Assembly: GCA_016931365.1 (NCBI GenBank)
Contig: JAFGEY010000457.1
Coordinates: 1-15,648 of the forward strand
Direction of reading: 5' to 3'
Source of the DNA: Anaerolineae bacterium
Lineage (GTDB): Bacteria; Chloroflexota; Anaerolineae; JAFGEY01
Length of the DNA: 15,648 nucleotides
A program made the position numbers and the translations under genes. Positions within the stretch are counted from its first letter, which is position 1. Every line of letters begins with the position of its first letter. The notes beneath the pieces were generated by a model. It made no database searches, was not told the DNA's origin, and worked only from the letters and a program-made list of their open reading frames with translations. Below are positions 7,919 to 14,365 of this stretch, piece by piece.

Positions 7919-9070
7919 ATGGCTATCGTAGATGGATCAAAAGTAATTCCAGAGGACGGTGTGACTGCCCTTACAAAACGGATCCGGAATCTGCACGCGT
8001 TGGTCGAAGCGCTGCCAACTGATGAACGGACGATATTTGAGCGCATCTTTTACCTTCAAGTATCGACTGGCAAACTGATTGTTCCCCCTACGATGCGCGA
8101 GTGGGTCGAACAACGGTTCGGCAATGTCGAAACTGTACAAACTCAGCAGGTGGTCAAATTGACCAATCTGATCACACTCGACGGGGCACTCTTTAACCCG
8201 TTGCGTGGTATGCGCCCGCTCGATCTGACACCTAAAGAAGACGTTCACCAAGCAATTGAGCAAACGCGGGGTGATCCGTTTTGCCATCCAGAAACCCTTA
8301 CACCAGAAGACATCCTTGGCGATGGAGACTCGGGACGCGTGCGCGGCAAATACTGCATCACGGCGAGCAACATTGCCAAATATGACGGTTATCACAGCCT
8401 TGTAATCTTTGACGAGCACAATCCGCTCCAAATCACCACCGATCGCATCCACGACTATATTGATACAGCGCTACGTTGGGCTAAACGGGCTCACAACGCG
8501 GACAATGACGCCAAATACTTTTTCCTGATGTGGAACTGCCTGTGGAAAGGCGGCGCATCGGTGGTTCACGGCCACATGCAAATCGTCCTGGGACGAGGTA
8601 TGCACTATGCGCGCGTCGAACACTGGCGCAGGCAAGCATTGCTCTATCGACTGGCTCATAGCAGCAACTATTTTGACGATCTCTACCGCATTCACGAGGA
8701 CTTGGGCTTGGGCATCCGCCTGGGCGAAACCCGCGTGCTGGCCTACCTGACCCCGGTCAAAGAGCGAGAGGTTCTGCTCATTTCACCCACGCGCTGGGTT
8801 CAGAGCGACGATTTCAAAAACGCAATCGGCCAAGTGTTGCGCAGCTATGTCGATGTGCTGGGAGTATCAAGTTTTAATATGGCCTTGTACCAGCGGCCGA
8901 TTGATGCTGCGATAGAAGATTGGGACGAATTCCCGGCTATCGTAAGGCTCGTGGATCGCGGCAAGCTTCAAGCGCGCACTGTTGACATTGGTTGTATGGA
9001 GTTGTATGGTTCCAGCGTCATTGTGTCCGACCCTTTTGATGTGATTCAAGCCATTGACAAACGTGAGTAG
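7919..9070 (+). CDS. GalT-like HIT-superfamily nucleotidyltransferase (possible sugar-nucleotide phosphorylase)
   Basis: A 383-residue protein with the fold signature of the galactose-1-phosphate uridylyltransferase / Apa2 branch of the HIT superfamily. These enzymes move a nucleotidyl group through a histidine intermediate. Key motif: VVHGHMQIVLG (215-225), with H217-x-H219-x-Q221 as the active-site triad. Also GalT-like are FNPLRG (92-97), DPFCHPE (119-125, a partial version of the zinc-binding CPFCPGN region) and SNIAKYDGYHSLVIF (150-164). An open frame continues upstream to 7712, but it overlaps the divergent gene and runs through a promoter. ATG 7919 is chosen because a good extended -10 ends seven bases before it; ATGs at 7820 and 7832 are alternatives without ribosome sites. 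The substrate is unknown. Plant GalT-like ADP-glucose phosphorylase is a precedent that would fit the glgC operon across the gap. Confidence 0.82.
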   Translation: MAIVDGSKVIPEDGVTALTKRIRNLHALVEALPTDERTIFERIFYLQVSTGKLIVPPTMREWVEQRFGNVETVQTQQVVKLTNLITLDGALFNPLRGMRPLDLTPKEDVHQAIEQTRGDPFCHPETLTPEDILGDGDSGRVRGKYCITASNIAKYDGYHSLVIFDEHNPLQITTDRIHDYIDTALRWAKRAHNADNDAKYFFLMWNCLWKGGASVVHGHMQIVLGRGMHYARVEHWRRQALLYRLAHSSNYFDDLYRIHEDLGLGIRLGETRVLAYLTPVKEREVLLISPTRWVQSDDFKNAIGQVLRSYVDVLGVSSFNMALYQRPIDAAIEDWDEFPAIVRLVDRGKLQARTVDIGCMELYGSSVIVSDPFDVIQAIDKRE

Positions 9071-9086
9071 CACGTTTTTGCACCTT

Positions 9087-9094
9087 GGAGAGGG
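9087..9094 (+). promoter_or_regulatory. Ribosome binding site fixing the response-regulator start
   Basis: GGAGAGGG lies just before ATG 9097, which favours this start over an in-frame TTG at 9085 that would overlap the ribosome site itself. Confidence 0.7.
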
Positions 9095-9096
9095 TA

Positions 9097-9789
9097 ATGA
9101 GTAAACAGCGGATTTTGGTGATTGATGACGATGATAAATTGACCCACTTGCTCCAGATATTTTTAAGCCGCAACGGCTTTGAAGTGTCGGTGGCTAATTC
9201 GGGTCAAGATGGCCTCAAGCTGGCCTACCAGGCACATCCAGACATGATCATTCTGGACGTGATGATGCCCGGAATGGACGGCTTGGTGACTTGCGAGCGA
9301 CTGCGCGAGGTTTCCGATGTGCCCATCGTTATGCTTACAGCCAAAGGCACCGAAGAGGACATTGTCGGTGGGTTGGAGAGGGGCGCCGACGACTATATCG
9401 TCAAACCATTTCGTGTTGGCGAACTTTTGGCACGTCTCAAAGCCGTGCTCCGACGTTCCAAAGGCAAACCCGAAGTGGATGAAACCGGTGCTTATGCCGA
9501 CGGTGAACTGATGATCAACTTTTCCCGCCGCGAAGTTATCGTCCGTGGCGAGCAGATCAGCCTCACACCGACTGAATATGACCTGCTGCTGTGCCTGGTC
9601 CGCAATGAAGGACGCGTCTTGCCACGTGAACTGCTGCTGGCACAAGTGTGGGGTGATGAATTTGTCGAATCAACGCAATATTTGAAATTATACATTCGTT
9701 ATCTGCGTCAAAAGATCGAAAAAGACCCCAGCAATCCCGAATACATCCTTACCGAATGGGGTGTGGGCTATCGGTTTGAGGGTAAATAA
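9097..9789 (+). CDS. OmpR/PhoB-family DNA-binding response regulator
   Basis: A two-component transcription factor of 230 residues. The receiver domain (about 4-118) has the acidic pocket at IDDDD (9-13), the phosphoacceptor Asp54 in IILDVMMPGMDG (51-62), Thr81 in MLTAKG and Lys103 in YIVKPF. A linker then leads to a C-terminal winged helix (about 133-228): SLTPTEYDLLLCLVRNEGRV (155-174), the recognition-helix region with STQYLKLYIRYLRQKIE (192-208), and the wing ILTEWGVGYRF (217-227). It begins 26 bases after the HIT gene and ends 63 bases before a histidine kinase, its likely partner. The genes it controls are unknown. The inverted repeats in the divergent promoter region are candidates by position only. 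The family call is very secure. Confidence 0.96.
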   Translation: MSKQRILVIDDDDKLTHLLQIFLSRNGFEVSVANSGQDGLKLAYQAHPDMIILDVMMPGMDGLVTCERLREVSDVPIVMLTAKGTEEDIVGGLERGADDYIVKPFRVGELLARLKAVLRRSKGKPEVDETGAYADGELMINFSRREVIVRGEQISLTPTEYDLLLCLVRNEGRVLPRELLLAQVWGDEFVESTQYLKLYIRYLRQKIEKDPSNPEYILTEWGVGYRFEGK

Positions 9790-9808
9790 GCGCATCGCCG
9801 AACTTGAA

Positions 9809-9830
9809 ATATCGACAGTACCGCCGATAT
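9809..9830. repeat. Short inverted repeat between response regulator and kinase genes
   Basis: ATATCG (9809-9814) and CGATAT (9825-9830), separated by ten bases, lie in the 63-base gap and overlap the alternative kinase start at 9829. It could form a weak hairpin or be a protein site. No T run follows, so it is not a standard terminator. Confidence 0.3.
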
Positions 9831-9838
9831 GGGGGAAA

Positions 9839-9844
9839 AGGGAG
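9839..9844 (+). promoter_or_regulatory. Ribosome binding site supporting a TTG start for the kinase
   Basis: AGGGAG ends eight bases before TTG 9853. The upstream ATG at 9829 has no purine-rich site before it, and the AGGGAG would lie inside the gene if that ATG were used. Confidence 0.5.
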
Positions 9845-9852
9845 TAGGTGCC

Positions 9853-12324
9853 TTGGCCGGAGAAAAAATACTGGTCATAGACGACAAGGCAGAGAGCGTT
9901 GAACTCCTGGCTGAATACTTGTTGCGACCCAACCATTACGTGCCATTGATCGCTCGCGACGGCGAGCACGGGTTGCAAATGGTGAGAGATCAGCATCCCG
10001 ATCTGATCGTCCTCGATCAAAAAATGCCCAAAAAATCCGGGTTGGAAGTCCTGCGCGAACTACGCGAACAGATGATCGACACGCCGGTCATTTTGATGAC
10101 CGCCTTTGGCACCGAGTCGGTGATCATTGAAGCACTGCGCCTGGGCGCGTGCGACTATATCACCAAACCATTCAGCATTGACCAAATGCTCAAAGCGATC
10201 CAGAAAGGTCTGGGCAATAAACGCACCCAGCGCAACCGCGATCACGCCTGGGACGATTTGCAAACCTGGGTCAAACGACTTGGCTCATTGCACGGGACAA
10301 GTTCGGACAAAGTGCTCAACCTGATCGTCGAATCGGCAGTGCAGGTCACGCAGGCCGAAGAAGGATACCTGCTCTTGCTCGATGATGCAAGCAACGAATT
10401 GTATCTGCGCGCCGAAAAAAACCTTGATGATCAGGTCGCTCGGACGCTGCGCGTGCGCGTTGACGACTCGATGGCTGGACACGTGCTCCAGACCGGTAAG
10501 CCGGTGCTCTCCAACCCACTCGAAGATCAACAGCAGTTTAGAGTCAAAACCGGCTACCTGGTTCACTCGATGATCAACGTGCCATTGCGCACCAACGATC
10601 ACATCATCGGCGTCCTGGGATTGGCCAATAAACTACGATCCGAATTCTTTACCCTGGCCGATGTAGAGCTTGCGTCTTCGCTGGCCGATTACGCTGCTAT
10701 TGCCATTGAAAACGCTCAACTCTTTGACCAGATCCGCGATACCCTCGACCGGCGAATGCGCGAACTGAACGCGATTCACGACCTGAACCGCGAATTCAAC
10801 AGCACACCTGGTGTCGATCGCGTCGTCGGTCTGGTGCTGGATCATCTCGTCCGTACCGTCGACGCTGAAGCCGGAATGATTGGCTTGTTCAACAACGACG
10901 ACGCGCGATGGGTGTCACGAGGATACCTGACCGAATTCATCCGTCAAACGCCAGCGTCACAATGGGGCAAAGGGGTCATCGAACGCGCGATCAAGACGAA
11001 ACAGCCCGTATTGCTGCCCGATGTGTCTACCAACGCCGGATGGCCGGGCATTCCTGCCAGGACGGCTTCGGCCCTGATCGTTCCCATCGTCAGGCAGAAA
11101 AAGACTGTTGGCCTAATTTGCCTGCATAGCTCACAACCGTACGCGTTCGACAACAACAGCCTCAGATTTGCAAGCAGCCTTGCCGATTACGTTCTGGTCG
11201 CGCTCGAAAATGCGCAGTTGTGGAACGACGTCGTCGAAGGACAGCGCAAAATCGAAACGGTGCTCAACAGTATGGCCGACGGCGTGTTTACCATCGATTG
11301 CCAGACGCGCATTCAGAGTTGGAATCGGGCCGCCGAACGCATTACAGGATGGAGCGAAGACGAAGTCTTGGGGCGTTATTGCAATGACATCCTGTGCGAT
11401 CAAGATCGTTCATCCTTGTGCGAACCCAATAAAGGTTGCCCACTGCTCACAGCACTCCAGTCCGATAAAGCGACCCTGATCAGCGGCGTAGAACACATCA
11501 TCCGGCATCGCGACGGGCGTCAGGTGATAGTCGCACTCAGCGTAGCGCCTTTGGCCGATCATACGGGGCAAGTCAGTGGCGCAGTTTCAGTTTTTCGTGA
11601 CATTTCTTCTGAACGGATGCTGGAACGCAGCAAAGGCGAATTTATCTCGATGGTCTCGCACCAACTCCGCTCTCCCCTGACGATCATTATGGCCTCTGCC
11701 GAACTGCTGGCCGATCCGGGGCTGGATGATGAGCTAAAAGCTGGGATGGTTGAAGAGGTGCAGGCCAAATGCGACCTGCTCGCCAAATTCGTCCAGAATA
11801 TCATCGATATCGTCGAACTCGAGTCGGGCAAAGGGTCAGTCAAAAACCAGCCAGTGCCCCTGGATGAGGTTCTGCAGGGTCAACTGGCCGTATTCGAGAT
11901 GGCACATCCTGAGCGCAGATTGGTGCTCAAACTGCCGGATCAGCTTGCCCCTGTCCGGGGCGATAGAATCAAGATCGCAACCGTGCTCGACAAGCTGCTC
12001 GACAATGCGGTCAAGTACTCCGCCCAAAACACACCTATCGTGGTGCAAGTGAGTATTGCGCCTCAAAATGCCACCATCCGCGTGATCGATCAGGGCGTGG
12101 GCATTTCTCCCGAACAACAAGAGCATCTGTTCACGCGGTTCTATCGCGGCGACGGAAGCGATACACAACAAGTGTACGGAGCCGGGTTAGGGTTGTACAC
12201 CGCCAAAAAGTTTGTCGAATTGCAAGGCGGCGAGATCTCGGTTCAAAGCCAGTTGGGACAGGGATCTTGCTTCAGCTTTACATTGCCCTGGTGGGATGAG
12301 TCTTCTTATCGTGAGTTAGCCTGA
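9853..12324 (+). CDS. Soluble hybrid histidine kinase, REC-GAF-GAF-PAS-HisKA-HATPase
   Basis: A cytoplasmic sensor kinase of about 823 residues without membrane segments. Counted from TTG 9853: receiver domain 3-120, with acidic IDD and phosphoacceptor Asp55 in IVLDQKMPKKSG, Thr83 in LMTAFG and Lys105 in YITKPF; GAF 1 about 145-290; GAF 2 about 305-455; PAS about 465-585; a HisKA dimerisation helix with phospho-His603 in MVSHQLRSPLTII; and a HATPase with the N-box DKLLDNAVKYS, the G1 box DQGVGIS and the G2 box GAGLGLYTAKK. The PAS domain holds four cysteines (510, 515, 523, 529), possibly a metal or redox site. GAF and PAS domains usually sense small ligands or redox state. An ATG at 9829 would add eight residues; TTG 9853 has the better ribosome site. 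It probably phosphorylates the regulator encoded just upstream, and its own receiver suggests input from another kinase or autoregulation. Confidence 0.93.
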   Translation: MAGEKILVIDDKAESVELLAEYLLRPNHYVPLIARDGEHGLQMVRDQHPDLIVLDQKMPKKSGLEVLRELREQMIDTPVILMTAFGTESVIIEALRLGACDYITKPFSIDQMLKAIQKGLGNKRTQRNRDHAWDDLQTWVKRLGSLHGTSSDKVLNLIVESAVQVTQAEEGYLLLLDDASNELYLRAEKNLDDQVARTLRVRVDDSMAGHVLQTGKPVLSNPLEDQQQFRVKTGYLVHSMINVPLRTNDHIIGVLGLANKLRSEFFTLADVELASSLADYAAIAIENAQLFDQIRDTLDRRMRELNAIHDLNREFNSTPGVDRVVGLVLDHLVRTVDAEAGMIGLFNNDDARWVSRGYLTEFIRQTPASQWGKGVIERAIKTKQPVLLPDVSTNAGWPGIPARTASALIVPIVRQKKTVGLICLHSSQPYAFDNNSLRFASSLADYVLVALENAQLWNDVVEGQRKIETVLNSMADGVFTIDCQTRIQSWNRAAERITGWSEDEVLGRYCNDILCDQDRSSLCEPNKGCPLLTALQSDKATLISGVEHIIRHRDGRQVIVALSVAPLADHTGQVSGAVSVFRDISSERMLERSKGEFISMVSHQLRSPLTIIMASAELLADPGLDDELKAGMVEEVQAKCDLLAKFVQNIIDIVELESGKGSVKNQPVPLDEVLQGQLAVFEMAHPERRLVLKLPDQLAPVRGDRIKIATVLDKLLDNAVKYSAQNTPIVVQVSIAPQNATIRVIDQGVGISPEQQEHLFTRFYRGDGSDTQQVYGAGLGLYTAKKFVELQGGEISVQSQLGQGSCFSFTLPWWDESSYRELA

Positions 12325-12356
12325 CCTCGACGTCAAACGATTTCGAGGCCACAGTA

Positions 12357-12392
12357 TGCCCGACGCAGTTAGATGACTCACTGCGCCGGGCA
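12357..12392 (+). repeat. Strong hairpin between kinase and oxidoreductase genes
   Basis: TGCCCG-A-CGCAGT (12357-12369) pairs with ACTGCG-C-CGGGCA (12380-12392) around a ten-base loop: 12 base pairs with one internal A/C mismatch. No T run follows, so it is not a classic intrinsic terminator. A second, weaker stem, CCTCGA/TCGAGG, lies at 12325-12348. It may end or slow transcription from the two-component genes or protect an mRNA end, and it separates them from the metabolic genes downstream. Confidence 0.5.
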
Positions 12393-12411
12393 GCTTGATG
12401 AAGGAGCATAA

Positions 12412-13503
12412 ATGATGGAGCGAGTCAAGGTTGGTGTAATCGGATGCGGTCGCATCAGCGGGCAATACCTGGAAAATCTGGTTCGCCGCTTTTCTTTTTG
12501 CCTGGAGGTCGCTGCCTGCGCCGACCTGGTGTATGAAGCCGCGCAGAGCCGGGCGCAAGAGTTTGGCATCGAGCGTGTGTGCACCGTCGACGAGATATTG
12601 CTCGATCCCGAAATCGAGATCATTGTCAACCTCACCATCCCTGCCGCACACTATGAGATCAGTCTGGCCGGGCTGACCGCCGGCAAACACGTCTACACCG
12701 AAAAGCCGCTGGCTGTCACCCGCGAAGAAGGCAAGCATCTGGTCGATTTCGCCCGCAGCAAAGGGCTGCTCATCGGCGGCGCGCCGGACACATTCCTGGG
12801 CGCGGGGCTACAAACCTGCCGCAAACTGATCGACGAGGGCTGGATCGGCAAACCACTCTCCGCTCAGGCGCTGATCGCGATGGGGGTACACGTCGAACGC
12901 TACCACAAGGTCGGCGTGGGGCCGATGTTCGACATGGGGCCGTATTTTATCACCGCCATGGTCGCCCTGCTTGGCCCGGTCACTCGCGCTACCGGCTCGA
13001 CGCGGATACCTTTCCCGACCAAATTCAACCCCGACACATCCAGCCCGGACTTTGGCAAGGAATTCACCGTCGACACGCCGACGGTCGTTTCCGGCGTGCT
13101 CGACTTTGAAAACGGCACGGTTGGCGTGGTGACGACAACATGCGAGGTGCTGCACTACAAGCCGCGCCTGGAAATTTACGGTTCGGAAGGCATCCTCACC
13201 TGCAACGATCCCAATATGTTCGGCGGGCCGGTGCTGATCGAACGAAGGGGCGGCGAACAACGCGAGGTGGCATTGACCCACTATTACAACGATCGCAACC
13301 GCGGTCTTGGCGTCGCCGACATGGCCTATGCCATCCGCAACGGCCGCCCAATGCGCGCCGGCGGGGAATTGATGTATCACGTCCACGACGTGATGCACGC
13401 CATCCACGACGCATCGCGCGAGAACAGGCATATCCAGGTACAGAGTCGCGTCGAGCGCCCCGCCCCCTTTGCGGCCGGATTCAAACCGGACGTCTTTGCC
13501 TGA
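12412..13503 (+). CDS. Gfo/Idh/MocA-family NAD(P)-dependent oxidoreductase
   Basis: A 363-residue dehydrogenase of the family that oxidises or reduces sugars, inositols and related polyols with NAD(P). The N-terminal Rossmann domain has VKVGVIGCGRISG (5-17), with the dinucleotide-binding glycines, and INLTIP-like NLTIPAAHY (73-81). EKPLA (97-101) holds the usual catalytic lysine, Lys98. The C-terminal alpha/beta domain includes FDMGPYFITA, the counterpart of the D-x-G-x-H motif with Tyr instead of His, and a LEIYGSEG strand. Substrate and cofactor preference cannot be told from sequence. AAGGAG at 12401-12406 serves either ATG 12412 or ATG 12415. It comes after a hairpin that follows the kinase gene, and a Nudix gene begins 15 bases after its stop, so these two are probably co-transcribed. 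Confidence 0.93.
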   Translation: MMERVKVGVIGCGRISGQYLENLVRRFSFCLEVAACADLVYEAAQSRAQEFGIERVCTVDEILLDPEIEIIVNLTIPAAHYEISLAGLTAGKHVYTEKPLAVTREEGKHLVDFARSKGLLIGGAPDTFLGAGLQTCRKLIDEGWIGKPLSAQALIAMGVHVERYHKVGVGPMFDMGPYFITAMVALLGPVTRATGSTRIPFPTKFNPDTSSPDFGKEFTVDTPTVVSGVLDFENGTVGVVTTTCEVLHYKPRLEIYGSEGILTCNDPNMFGGPVLIERRGGEQREVALTHYYNDRNRGLGVADMAYAIRNGRPMRAGGELMYHVHDVMHAIHDASRENRHIQVQSRVERPAPFAAGFKPDVFA

Positions 13504-13518
13504 AAAAGAGCGAGTTTT

Positions 13519-14277
13519 GTGGACATACTTGTATCGACAACCAATGACTTTGACGGCGTAGTGATTGATCCGCAGCAGTTGCCGGCCACCACCGACGAAT
13601 TTCGCGAGCGGCTGCTGTATTCTCTGGACGTTTGGCGAGGGGAGGGCCACCAAGTGGTGTGGCTGCAAGTGCCCATTGCGCGGTCGGCCCTGATCCCGGC
13701 CGCCGTCGAAGCGGGCTTGCGCTTTCATCACAGCGGCACTGACTATTTGCTGCTCGCTCATCCGCTCCAGCCGGATGCGTATATCCCTCCCTATGCCACT
13801 CATTACATCGGCGCGGGCGGCGTGGTGATCAACGAGCGGCATGAACTGCTGGTGGTGTGGGAAAAAGCGCATCACCAGAACGGGCGCAAGTATTACAAGC
13901 TGCCTGGCGGCGCGCTGCAACCCGGCGAGCACTTGGTCGATGCCGTGATCCGCGAGGTGTTTGAAGAGACGGGCATTCAGACCCGCTTCGAGTCGCTGAT
14001 CTGCTTCCGGCACTGGCACGGCTACCGTTATGGCAAATCGGACATTTATTTCATCTGCCGCCTGTTGCCGCTGAACGCTCAAATCGCCGCTCAGCCGGAC
14101 GAGATCGCCGAGTGCTTGTGGATGCCGGTACAAGACTTTTTGGACAACGAGCACGTCGGCGTGTTCAACCGGCGCATCGTCGAGGCGGCGCTGGCAAGCC
14201 GGATTTATCTCGCCCCACAAGAGATCGAAGGGTATTCCGATCCCGTGCGGCGCGAAATCTTTATGCCACAGCATTGA
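13519..14277 (+). CDS. NUDT6-type Nudix hydrolase with pre-Nudix N-terminal domain
   Basis: Nudix enzymes hydrolyse nucleoside diphosphates linked to another group. The 252-residue protein has two parts. An N-terminal domain (about 1-90) contains VVWLQVPIARSALIPAA (46-62) and GLRFHH (66-71), which resembles the pre-Nudix domain of animal NUDT6 and several plant Nudix proteins. A Nudix domain (about 94-230) opens with YATHYIGAGGVV and has the full Nudix box from Gly131 to Ile153: G-x5-E137-x7-REVFEETGI. YGKSDIYFICRL (171-182) also matches NUDT6-like proteins. Plant relatives act on ADP-ribose or NADH, so an ADP-sugar substrate is plausible but unproven. The start is GTG, with AAAGAG eight bases upstream, 15 bases after the oxidoreductase stop. 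An 88-base gap containing a long hairpin follows. Confidence 0.92.
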   Translation: MDILVSTTNDFDGVVIDPQQLPATTDEFRERLLYSLDVWRGEGHQVVWLQVPIARSALIPAAVEAGLRFHHSGTDYLLLAHPLQPDAYIPPYATHYIGAGGVVINERHELLVVWEKAHHQNGRKYYKLPGGALQPGEHLVDAVIREVFEETGIQTRFESLICFRHWHGYRYGKSDIYFICRLLPLNAQIAAQPDEIAECLWMPVQDFLDNEHVGVFNRRIVEAALASRIYLAPQEIEGYSDPVRREIFMPQH

Positions 14278-14295
14278 TGTTTTTTCAGGGCAACT

Positions 14296-14337
14296 GCCCA
14301 CCTTCCCGGAAGTTCTGTAACTTCCGGGAAGGTGGGC
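14296..14337 (+). repeat. Perfect 19-bp hairpin with palindromic arms
   Basis: Bases 14296-14314 and 14319-14337 are exact reverse complements with a CTGT loop. Each arm contains its own near-palindrome (CTTCC-C-GGAAG and CTTCC-G-GGAAG), so arms can also fold alone. No T run follows on either strand, so it is not a standard intrinsic terminator. It lies 15 bases before the GGAGG ribosome site of the CPBP gene. It could be a bidirectional transcription stop, an mRNA-end stabiliser, or one copy of a dispersed palindromic repeat. Confidence 0.75.
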
Positions 14338-14365
14338 CGAACAGTTATCTTGGAGGCTGGAACCG

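Noticed and set aside
9085..9096. TTG start for the response regulator, adding four residues
   Set aside because: It would place the ribosome site inside the coding region. ATG 9097 has ideal spacing from that site and gives a normal receiver N-terminus.
14279..14286. T run after the Nudix stop as an intrinsic terminator
   Set aside because: The T run comes before the 14296 hairpin rather than after it, and no GC-rich stem precedes it.
12808..14301. A 497-codon open frame on the minus strand
   Set aside because: It lies antisense to the oxidoreductase and Nudix genes, both of which have complete family motifs and ribosome sites. Its protein shows no recognisable domain and is the kind of shadow frame expected in high-GC coding DNA.
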